Positions 55,626 to 64,000 of a stretch of 64,000 nucleotides of DNA are shown in pieces. The DNA is taken from positions 124,960 through 188,959 of the forward strand of contig JALQBC010000052.1 in assembly GCA_023375675.1 (NCBI GenBank), in the 5' to 3' direction. The DNA comes from Cytospora piceicola. Taxonomy: Eukaryota; Ascomycota; Sordariomycetes; Diaporthales; Cytosporaceae. Numbering within the stretch: the first letter of the stretch is position 1; every line of letters starts with the position of its first letter. Position numbers and translations under genes: made by a program. The notes under the pieces were generated by a model. It worked only from the letters and a program-made list of their open reading frames with translations. It had not been told where the DNA came from and did not search any database.

Positions 55626-56330
55626 ATGCCTTCACAATCATCTCGTATATCATCCCGTCGTTCTAGGCCACAACAACAAGCCTGGCCCTCCTCTCGGCCA
55701 GTACGCCAGAGGAGCGATGTGGCTCAGCGTCTTGGCCGGCATGTCCTCAGATATGCAGCATCAAATTTTCTCGAAAACGAGTCGCGCAGTCGGGGAGAAA
55801 GTCCACAAGAACGCCGACACGGCCAGCAAAGTGAAGATTCGGGGAGGGGGCAGGTTGTCATGGACATCTTAGTCGGACAACTGCTGGAAGAGGTCATCCA
55901 GTACCTCGTCCGGCACAACTTCTTCCTGCGTCGGAGAACTGCCTCAAGGACTTCGGCTACGAGGGACTTGGACCAACAAGTAGATTGTCTTCATTCCCAG
56001 TCTTCATACGAGCAAAGGAGACGACATCGCCGTCAACGACGCACCGATGCGATGATGGTATCTTTAGACCGGCTATCCACGGAGCTGGAAACGACGAATA
56101 ATGCACTCCTGCGGGTTATCAATAACCCCAGGAACGGCTCTATTACCGAGAATGGACCCCTCCTCGCCGATGCAGGTGACCTCCGACGGGCAATTAACCG
56201 CTGCGTGGCCAGGATAGAATCGGTTCGGCATCACTATAGACGAACCTCGGGACAGGGAAGCTCGGCCCGGGGAGACGGTCGGTTCCTTTCGAGGTCGAGC
56301 TCTCAGCTTCGATCTCAGTCTTCCTATTGA
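55626..56330 (+). CDS. hypothetical Arg/Ser/Gln-rich protein
   Basis: Uninterrupted 234-residue frame from the ATG at 55626 (CAACTATGC). The ends are Ser/Arg/Gln-rich and probably disordered. The centre has two helical stretches: VVMDILVGQLLEEVIQYLV and AMMVSLDRLSTELETTNNAL, the second with coiled-coil character, and DLRRAINRCVARIESVRHHY. No domain is recognised. Overall composition resembles the Arg/Ser-rich protein at 32702-33610, but the sequences do not align by eye. Function unknown. Confidence 0.5.
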   Translation: MPSQSSRISSRRSRPQQQAWPSSRPVRQRSDVAQRLGRHVLRYAASNFLENESRSRGESPQERRHGQQSEDSGRGQVVMDILVGQLLEEVIQYLVRHNFFLRRRTASRTSATRDLDQQVDCLHSQSSYEQRRRHRRQRRTDAMMVSLDRLSTELETTNNALLRVINNPRNGSITENGPLLADAGDLRRAINRCVARIESVRHHYRRTSGQGSSARGDGRFLSRSSSQLRSQSSY

Positions 56331-58029
56331 GCCTTAATGGCGATGGCTCATCGAACACATATACGTATCGGCCAGACTTCCCCGGGGCCGAACCGTATTC
56401 AAGACCTACACATCCCAAACTTGGAGACGGGAGGTCGCAATCATCCAGTCTGTTCTTCTGCTATGAGAGTCATGGATCATGGCATGGGAAGACAGTTCCT
56501 AGAATGATTTTCATGTAATTATTCCACATATCTGGTCAAGCATTGGTTGATAACGAGGAGCCTTGGAGGTCGGCGAATGGCCCAGCGTCGCACAACGACA
56601 TGCCGCATTGAAAGCCTCACTCATCATGAGATAAAATTTCATTGAAGGGACAGTGATTCCGAGTAGAAGGATATGTGACGAACTTTCCTGACTGGCTATG
56701 CAACAGTGCACTTGCATCAAGTGGCTGCAGGATGAAATGCATACCGTGGTACATGTCCCGTTGGGCCGCAAGACCACCCTTTTCTTTTCTCCCCCCCCCA
56801 CCCTCAAGGTCATTATGTAGCAGTAATTACCCATGAAGCTCTCTAGCAAATCATATTACATTCAACATATTTTAAAAGGAACCGGGACTTCAAAGCGGAA
56901 TAGGCAGCGTCTCTGTCATGTTGCGCAAAGCGCTTGTAAGCCTATAACAAAAACATGTCAAGTCTGGCCTATCGACAGGCTTAATCAGGCTTTTTTTATG
57001 ACCGATCAGGTACATGTGTAATCATCTCGCATAACTAGAGGGGTAATACGTGCAGCGGGGAAAGGTGGCACAGCAGGTCCAACCGCCCACGGGAGCTCGG
57101 CGCATATTCGTACCTGGATGGTTAGTCCTGTAAGTCACATCAAAGGAACGACAAGATATGGGAGTTTACCACTGAATTCTTCTCACCTGTTCCCATATCC
57201 TTGATCTACGCACACTGTTTCCTGATCAAGTGGGCTTCTGGCGCGGCTTCAAGAAGTAGTGTCCCGTTGTCAACGATTTGGAAGACTGGAGGTGCCGGAC
57301 AACAACAGAGATTGCAAAATACAGGTCATTCAGTGTTGCATCCCGAGCTTAGCGAGTATGGAAAAGTCAAGCTGCACCAGCGCCAAGGTGTTGCGTGTCG
57401 TTGACATTCGATCCAGACAAAATCCTCGAGGCCTGCAGGCCTGTCGAATCAGTGAGAGACGCCACCAGGATTAGTGTAGCCTGTAGCACATACTGCTTGC
57501 CCCCGCTTGATTACTTTTTATGGTTTTCCGGCCTTTGATTGCACATACCGACTCTCCCGGTGCACGGTGTTGCCTGCGCGGGATCTATGGTGAGAGTTCG
57601 GTGTGTATATCCTTTGCAGAAGCATGTGATGAAAAAGGAATGGAAGACTCTTGCTCGCCTCACTTAGAGCTGCACACACCATTATTCTCTGCTAACCTTG
57701 CCAAAAGCAGCGGGTAAGTGCGCACGTCAGGATATCTGATCAATTTACAGTTCGGCCAGTAACACAGCATCGACCGGGTGCAGTAGCAGGCTCAAGTGCT
57801 GGCTCGGTAGAAAGTAGCTACGACTGCTAGATATTTGCCTGGGTATCCTGGAGTTCCTGGTCTGAGAGAACGGCTCGTTCGCTTTCTTGTCTTCTTGCTT
57901 CTTTGAAAGATTTTCGTTATTTTGTTCGGCTGTGATATTTCGTTCCTCTCCCTTTACATCATAGTATCATCTTCATGATCGGTACCTCCGCCCTGAACAG
58001 TAGCACATATCACACAATCATCGTCTTGA
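56331..58029. other. intergenic stretch
   Basis: 1.7 kb without a supported gene; short frames at 57201-57717 show no family features. Confidence 0.45.
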
Positions 58030-58395
58030 ATGTATACCCCGGTAGTATCCCGTTCACTTGCGCCCCTTTTCACCATCATCCCACGCGCCGCCCCGGCGCC
58101 GGTTCCGAGATCGAATGTTTCAAAATATATAACTACGGCGGTAGGGAGAAGGGGTGCTACCGCAAGCACGAATACGACAATTGGTATTGTAGTGGGGATT
58201 CTCGTCGGAATATTTGTCCTCGCCAGCGCTGCGTTCCTCTATCGATACCGTTACTCGGTCCGTTTTCATAAACGCAAACGAAGAAGGCATCGACACCACC
58301 ACTCAAAAGGCTCCAACACATCTTCTGAAGGGGCCGCTCAGCCGCCGCCACAGCCTCAACCACCTCCAGCAACGGCAGAAGATCCGCCGGCATAG
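58030..58395 (+). CDS. small single-pass membrane protein, SKG6-like topology
   Basis: 121 residues. A Ser/Thr/Pro/Ala-rich N-terminal half, then a clean transmembrane helix (TIGIVVGILVGIFVLASAAF, about residues 50-69), immediately followed by a strongly basic stop-transfer segment (RYRYSVRFHKRKRRRHRHHH) and a Pro/Gln-rich tail ending PPPATAEDPPA. Such short Ser/Thr - helix - poly-basic - Pro proteins recur in Sordariomycetes and resemble the membrane portion of SKG6/Axl2-type surface proteins. No signal peptide is evident, so the helix may act as a signal anchor with the N-terminus outside. Start ATG at 58030. The product is uncharacterised. Confidence 0.6.
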   Translation: MYTPVVSRSLAPLFTIIPRAAPAPVPRSNVSKYITTAVGRRGATASTNTTIGIVVGILVGIFVLASAAFLYRYRYSVRFHKRKRRRHRHHHSKGSNTSSEGAAQPPPQPQPPPATAEDPPA

Positions 58396-59259
58396 ACGAT
58401 CCGGCCTGGATATGCATAGACAGGGCTACGGACTGGACCGATTGGTGGCGTGGACAGGTTGGCCGTTGGCTCTTTGACATAGCTGGGTTCCAAGACATGT
58501 TTGTGAGGCTCTCACCATGGAGTTCGACTTATCTGTAAGTCAAGACCCGTGCAGTTGTTCTTGTTCCATTCGAGATCTGACCAAGCGGAAGATCAGTACG
58601 AGTATCTATGATTGAGCAAAAACCCATGATGGCATGGAGTGGGCATCAGAGTAGGGTGCACGGAGTTTGTGTTTCTCTTGCGCAAAGGAATTGTTTTTCC
58701 AAGTCGGAGCACGTAAATACGAAGTATTTCAGTATATGAGTGCTATTTCGGTGCCCTGCACAAGATCTTACAATGTATGCACATGGCACAATTTCGAGCT
58801 CTGCAGACTGCATTCTCGAATCATTCAATGTTCGAGTTAGAATTACCGAGGAATCTCGAGACCAATATCACACTTCTGACGACAGTTCTCCTTGATATGT
58901 ATCGATGGTCCACAGTAGGTGCTAACTTACGAATGCCCTCTTTAGGCTCAAAACGCCGGCATTAACACAGACGGTCTGTCTCACATTGATGTTCAGTTTA
59001 TTAGCTAGTGCCTCTCATATGGTAGGAGGCCATGCCCGTCCCCACTGCAAGTCTATCAGTTCTCTAAGCATCTGTCGTCGGCCGCGGGGTCCGGCGAGGA
59101 TCGATGTCAATATGGGGGCCGTATCTAACATCACATCACCCGGTTGCTGAAACGATGCAAAACGGGAAATATGTCAGGCTCCTAGAGGCAAATCAGGAGT
59201 CTAGTGACAATACATACAGGTTAGGGCCAGGGCCCGAGCCCAGTCCCAAGGAGCCGGAA
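58396..59259. other. intergenic stretch
   Basis: About 860 bp between the small membrane protein and the 3' end of the SDR relic. No gene seen. Confidence 0.45.
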
Positions 59260-60595
59260 CTACTTCCAATTCTTCAAAATAGTCTCGCCTTCCTCCAACT
59301 TAGCATACCGCACACTACTTTTCTATACTATATCTCTTTTCGAAGGATCCGTGGCCTCCACATTGTACGCCCTACGCTCCGAAATATTTAGGTACACGCT
59401 TTTTGGCCATTTACAGAGCGGCGGCGGACCATAGGTAAACCCGGCGGCGATTATAACGCGAGCGGACTTATCCAGCGTGCGAAACGAGCTATTAAATAAA
59501 ACCTTATCCTACAGGGCTGCTATAACAGGTACGAGGATCCCAAACATTGCGCCTCGAAGGAACTACGAGTTGCTTAGGGGAATGTTTCCGATGGATATAG
59601 CACCAGGGTTCAGAGTGTGGACTGATATCTGAATAAGGAGGGCGTTTTGGTCGAGACGACGTTGAAGTTCGTAACTGTCTTCGGGATTACTTTATTAGCT
59701 GGCTGGATGCTGAAAAAAAAAGTAAAGATGTCTATGGGCTAGTGTTGTATTGCGGACGAGCTAGCAGTAAGTTTATTAGAGGAGGACCTATATTATTATC
59801 ACGCCGTACAGTTTAGAGATGTTGTAACGCCGGTACCCGGCCGTTTGAAATGTTAAATCGTTTTTGTTTGCGTTCTAAGTGCTGTCGGCAATAGTTTGAA
59901 GGTTATCGTAGATGACTTCCTCATACTTGTCCTCATAAAACGTTCCGTTAATAGAGTTATGCTAATTTTGAGGGCTATCGAGAAGCAATGATTAGCGATG
60001 CACATCATGCGAGATGAACTTCCGGTAACCTCGAAGCTCTTTACGGGGACCCAGATCAGCCATATACTTGTGAGACTCACTGTCATCCAGAGATTACCTT
60101 CCCCTTCTGTCTGTCTATACTCCCAAGGTGTAACAAGGTTAAGAGCTAATGGCCGAGGTAGTTGGTGGCAAAGGTTATGTTTAGTCTATCTTCTTCGGTC
60201 CAGGTCTGTACCGTAAATTACTTAATGCTCGCATTAAGCACTATGGCGCGGATAGGGGGGATCACGCCGGTCGCGATACGCGAGTTAATAACCGCAGCTA
60301 CTTTCCGTACGCTACTAGGCCGTGACAGGTTAAGCGATATCTTTTCGAAGCGGTGTGGTAAGTATGGCGGCGGCGTTGGTATCGCAGAAGCAGAATCAGA
60401 TAAAACTTAGGGATGGGCTTTTCTGAGGGCAGCATCGAGGTCCCGCGTACACATAGGACTGTACGCCGTGTAGATGTCGTAAAAGGCTGCGAGTTCAGGA
60501 TCTAAGACGATATTAGACACGACGGCGCTCCCGAGTTTTCCATTCTCGCCCATCAAGACGATTGAGCCCTTGGGGTTGACCATAACTTGTGGCAC
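59260..60595 (-). pseudogene. mutated short-chain dehydrogenase/reductase relic
   Basis: Reading the minus strand across frames recovers a fungal SDR almost from end to end. The start is GSIVLMGENGKLGSAVVSNI (a GxxGxLG cofactor motif, first G altered), with PELAAFYDIYT after it. Then follow IRAIVLNASIK, FTVQTWTEEDRLNITFATNY with LGH, LLTLLHLGSIDRQKGKV, FYEDKYEEVIYDNLQTIADS, SYELQRRLDQNALL, LNPGAISIG, GILVPVIAAL, KSARVIIAAGF and the end VRYAKLEEGETILKNWK before a TAG at 59262-59260. Internal stops and frame shifts break it in at least six places. Several stops replace an expected Trp (LGH*LL, NS*FL), as a G-to-A change would. The region is TA-rich. The intact parent would reduce or oxidise a small-molecule carbonyl. 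It lies next to a flavin monooxygenase. Confidence 0.85.
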
Positions 60596-61054
60596 TTCTC
60601 AGAGAGTGCTATTTTATTTGTAGGTAGCAAAAAGAAGACACGTGAACAGGACTCCGTGTATGGTAACATCACTTGTTGGAATGTAAGAGCGAAACCGGCC
60701 AATCTACTGCTCTGCATCGAGGTGTTGGTTCAGCGCCAGGACGGTACGGCGTAAAATCCCCCATCCTTGCAGCTGCACGTCTCAAATTCAGGGGCCCAAC
60801 TGGTCAAGATCCGCTGGAGGTTCCCACCATTTCCAATGCTGTGCCTCCAGATGTCTTAGGTGCGTCTGCAGGGAACAATAAACCGCCGGACATACGACGA
60901 GGGTCCCGAGGGTCGTAGCGACGCTTGGATCTATCATCTAAACCTTGGTACATTTGTAGCTATGGGTGGAGACCATGCCCCATCACCCTTTGGTCCACAT
61001 AGACGTTACAGTGTTGTATAACAATCCGGATTGAAGCTATCAAAAATCAATATA
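60596..61054. other. intergenic spacer
   Basis: 459 bp between the start of the SDR relic and the end of the monooxygenase gene; no coding content recognised. Confidence 0.5.
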
Positions 61055-62624
61055 TTACAGCTTTGGCCTTACTCCGCCTCCCATCCCTTCCCTCGATCTC
61101 TTCCTTGCCTGCTCCCAGCCTTGTACATTCTCCGAGACTCTTCCCGTCCACACCTTCGCCCACTCCTTGTCGAATGATGGGAAAGGCCGCCCCGGCGTCC
61201 CAGGCCCTGGTTTACCCGCAATGTCACGCAGCAGCTCGAAGAACTCAGCATGGTGCGGAGCGATAGAGTAGTAGGCCTTCCCGCCTCGTAGTGCTGCCAC
61301 TCGCTTCCGCTCCCATTCTCGCTGCTCCTCCACCGGTGGCAGAGGCTTCGACCGTCCGGCAAAGAATCTTGCCACAGCGACTGCTTGCCATTCATAGACT
61401 CTGAACGTGAAGCCCCCGTTCAACTGCATTCATCAGTCGTGTCAGTCAAAGATACTGGATTGGGGAAGTCGACTTGCTTACCATCCCGATCAGTGCCAGT
61501 GTCGGATCGTCAATATTCCACGTGTGCTGCCAAATCCCCGGGATGCGTCGATGTGCCCGTTTGATCCTCTCCTGAACCACCGGCAAGAATGGCAGGCTGA
61601 AGGTATACCCCGTCCCAAATATAACGTGGTCCACGTTATCGAGGTACGAACCGTCTTCGAAGAAGATCCTCCCGGACTCGGAGTCCAGTCTCGTGATTTG
61701 CTTTTTGACGGTGATATGAGGATCTTTCCACGGCTTCCATCCAAACGCCGGGTCCGGGTCACCTCGCAGTGAGGCATATACCGGCTGTTGTGCGTATGGC
61801 AGGACCTCGCCGATGATTTCGTACGCAGACACAGAGCCGCCTACCACGATGACTCGCTTTCCGTGATACCTCGAGCCATCACGGAAGTGCTTCGCGTGAA
61901 GGATCCGTCCGGGGAACTTTGCATCGTACTCAACTAGGCCGTCGATCTTGGGCATCCAGGGGACATTGTAGTGGCCACTTGCCACGATCAAAGCATCGAA
62001 TCTCTCCTCCCACCAGTGATTCCTCTGGCCTAGCTCTTTCCGCAGAGTGAGTACCCACTTGTTGCCCTTCTTCTCAGCCCGCTCGACGGTGGTGTTCAGC
62101 TCCAGAAATTTCCGGAGCCCATTTCGGACGAATACGCCCTCGATCCACTCCCTAACAACCTCACGATGCTTGAATGGCGCCCCTGGCCCATCGCCTCTTG
62201 GTTCCGTAATGCCACCAAAAGATGAAGGGATATGGTTCCCGTGGAGGTGTTCGTGCAGTGCTGTGTCGGCGTAGCGAACTTCCTGGTTGTTTACTGCGTC
62301 GGACTTGGGGGTCTCTGTAGGCAGTTGTGATGGGACGGGGACTGGATTGTCTGCGTTTCCATCGAGAAGGTCCCGCAGATCAGGTATCTTGAGAGATGCA
62401 TCGGGTGTATAGACCCTGAAGGAAACAATTCATCAGTATCAGTCCGACTTTGCTGGCAGATACTTTCATATAAGTGTGATGGGGTGTCATTACCAGGTTC
62501 CCCCGGCCAATGATCTCCTGTCGAAGACACGGACTGTCTCGAATCTCTCCTCTTTTGCTAAAGCATCTGCAGCGGCGGCTCCTGCGGGACCGGCCCCGAT
62601 GACCGCCACACTTCTGACGTTCAT
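61055..62624 (-). CDS. flavin-containing monooxygenase (FMO family)
   Basis: FAD- and NADPH-dependent monooxygenase acting on N, S or carbonyl groups of small molecules. Exons: 62624-62494, 62415-61482, 61423-61055; 477 residues, all phases agree. The N-terminus has the FAD motif VAVIGAGPAGAAAADAL (Gly10, 12, 15) and the second flavin contact RSLAGGTW ending at the first splice. Next come the FMO fingerprint FPGRILHAKHF (about residue 211), the NADPH site VIVVGGSVSAYEI (236-241), and VIFGTGYTFSLPFLP. The third exon begins LNGGFTFRVYEWQAVAVARF, the conserved continuation of ALIGM. No stops or odd residues, so it looks functional, in contrast to the dead SDR beside it. Start is the ATG at 62624. 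A former tailoring pair (FMO plus SDR) is possible. Confidence 0.93.
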
Positions 62625-64000
62625 GTTCGTTACCGGCTTGTATGTAAGCAAGACAATGTCTGTCCCAGCGGTAATGCAGAGCTAGGTCGAGCGGCCGCGG
62701 AGGTTCGAATAAAATATAACCTGTCAGTTCTCGTGCGTCAAGGGCCCCAAGACTAAGGGGTTCTGATGAGGAGGGGCGGAGGGATATTCAAAGTACGACG
62801 CAACCTCAGTCCTTCCCTCCCCCCCTCCCCCTATGCGCCCCTTGGACTTGGTCACCGACTTATTCGCGTATGGCGGTGTTGCTGCCTTCCTCATACCGTC
62901 GCCGCTCTTTTCTGTTGCTTTTTATGCACCTAATAGTAGGCTGGTCGCACAGACGAGCATAGGGCCTCACGGGCTTCCAATGGGGCGGCGTCAACGGTCC
63001 CAAGTGGCCGAGAGGCGTTGATGGCACCCGCAATTGGTCAAAAAAACGTGGTTGAAGATGAGTCGGCAGGTTTTATTCATGAATTACCAAGCCACATTGT
63101 ACAAGTACTTGTGCCTGTCACGATCCAATCATCACCGGGTTAAAGCTGGTCACAGAGAACCTGACATGATTACAGAGATCATACCTGAGCGTTCCAGGTG
63201 CCGTCTTCAAATGTTGGTATGTTCAACAGCTTCAGATATCTGCTAGCGGAAGACATTCCAGAGGAACCACTTTCACCCCAGGATACAACTTTGTTCCCGA
63301 AATTTACCGGGACGTACTGTGAGGATTATAAGGGAGTTGGTACATGTTAGTAATTACTAATGGGTTGTAGAGCTATCCTGACATTTAGCTCAGACTCTCA
63401 GGGGCACCTCAACCGCCCGTAATCTTGTATAACCTCAAAATTCCATAACCTGTTATTCCTCGGCGCAGACGTTCGTATTAGGTTATAGCTCCGCACACGG
63501 CATGGCCTATATCAGCCATTAATTTTACTCTTCGAGATAATTACACAATAATGTCTCAGAAGGGGTCTATTCCAGATGGCCTTTTGTATGTTCCATTGGA
63601 AGGGTCGCATTAGGCTATTCGAAAATCACCATTACTTGTGTTGGCATGTCTGAATCCCGACCAGAAAAGCGCACATCAAATTAGGTGCATGTTTGTGCGT
63701 GCATATGTATGTAATACGGTATTTTTCCAAAAGAGACAATCTTTAGCGGTCAAGGCTTTGCTTCTTCCCGGCCTTCTTTTATCTGCCGATCTCTTCACCA
63801 CAACACTCAGCCTTGAAATTCCACGGCTATTGTTTCAGAAGTATTAATCTAAAAAAGATGACTGCGCCAGGATCACCTTTTCACTAGATCTGGCTGCAAA
63901 GTCATGGTGTCAGCGCCGAGCATATCATCCCAAGGCACATTGGCATATCAAATGTAGGAAGTTGTATTATCTATATTAACACCATGAGCAGTGATCCAGT
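62625..64000. other. right-edge region without recognised gene
   Basis: 1.4 kb beyond the monooxygenase start: its promoter, then AT-richer sequence. Short frames (62833-63021, 63034-63246, 63638-63847) show no domain. A gene continuing to the right cannot be excluded. Confidence 0.4.

Noticed and set aside
1..64000. tRNA, 5S rRNA, CRISPR arrays and intact transposons
   Set aside because: Scanned by eye for tRNA B-box-like sequence, 5S-like sequence, regularly spaced repeats, transposase/reverse transcriptase motifs and long terminal repeats; none could be supported.

Overview
The window is nuclear DNA of a filamentous ascomycete, most likely a Sordariomycete-type Pezizomycotina. The evidence is the compact genes with 51-180 bp introns (one 300 bp intron in a ribosomal protein gene), the recognisable families (fungal rhodopsin-domain membrane proteins, UstS-like GST, Mdm10, NCS1 permease, fungal FMO), long gene-poor spacers with short palindromes, and a gene relic whose stops look like C-to-T/G-to-A (RIP-like) damage. 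No genus can be named. All exon joins were worked out by hand from splice sites, phase and protein family and have not been checked against transcripts.

Layout. 0-7.8 kb: edge of a probable secondary-metabolism region, with a SAM methyltransferase running off the left end, a rhodopsin-domain membrane protein, an MFS exporter-type transporter and a CorA-like membrane protein. 9-16.4 kb: a UstS-like glutathione transferase, then kynureninase and indoleamine 2,3-dioxygenase transcribed divergently from one 845 bp spacer (two steps of tryptophan-to-kynurenine catabolism and de novo NAD synthesis), followed by a cytochrome P450. 16.4-18.9 kb: gene-poor, with an ABC-transporter Walker A remnant. 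18.9-33.6 kb: a second rhodopsin-domain protein, an alpha/beta hydrolase, two lineage-type hypothetical proteins, a secreted tyrosinase and an Arg/Ser-rich protein. 35.2-36.6 kb: a sterol-methyltransferase-like enzyme. 36.6-42.1 kb: a 5.4 kb stretch without a convincing gene, rich in microsatellites and TACCTAGGTA palindromes. 42.1-49.3 kb: a FATP/Fat1-type acyl-CoA synthetase and the housekeeping pair rps19 and mdm10 (convergent). 50.2-54.5 kb: a gene joining ankyrin repeats, a zinc-dependent deaminase-like core (HAE...PCxxC) and a C-terminal chromodomain, followed upstream by a nucleobase permease. 55.6-64 kb: a hypothetical protein, a small single-pass membrane protein, a badly mutated SDR pseudogene and an intact flavin monooxygenase.

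The most notable item is the ankyrin-deaminase-chromodomain gene (50256-52206). It combines a putative nucleic-acid/nucleotide deaminase with a histone-mark reader module, in a genome that also carries a relic bearing transition-type damage. Other points of interest are the decayed SDR relic, two probable GC-AG introns, an inferred 8-nt microexon, and a paired family of intergenic palindromes (TACCTAGGTA / TACTTAAGTA) that differ by symmetric transitions.
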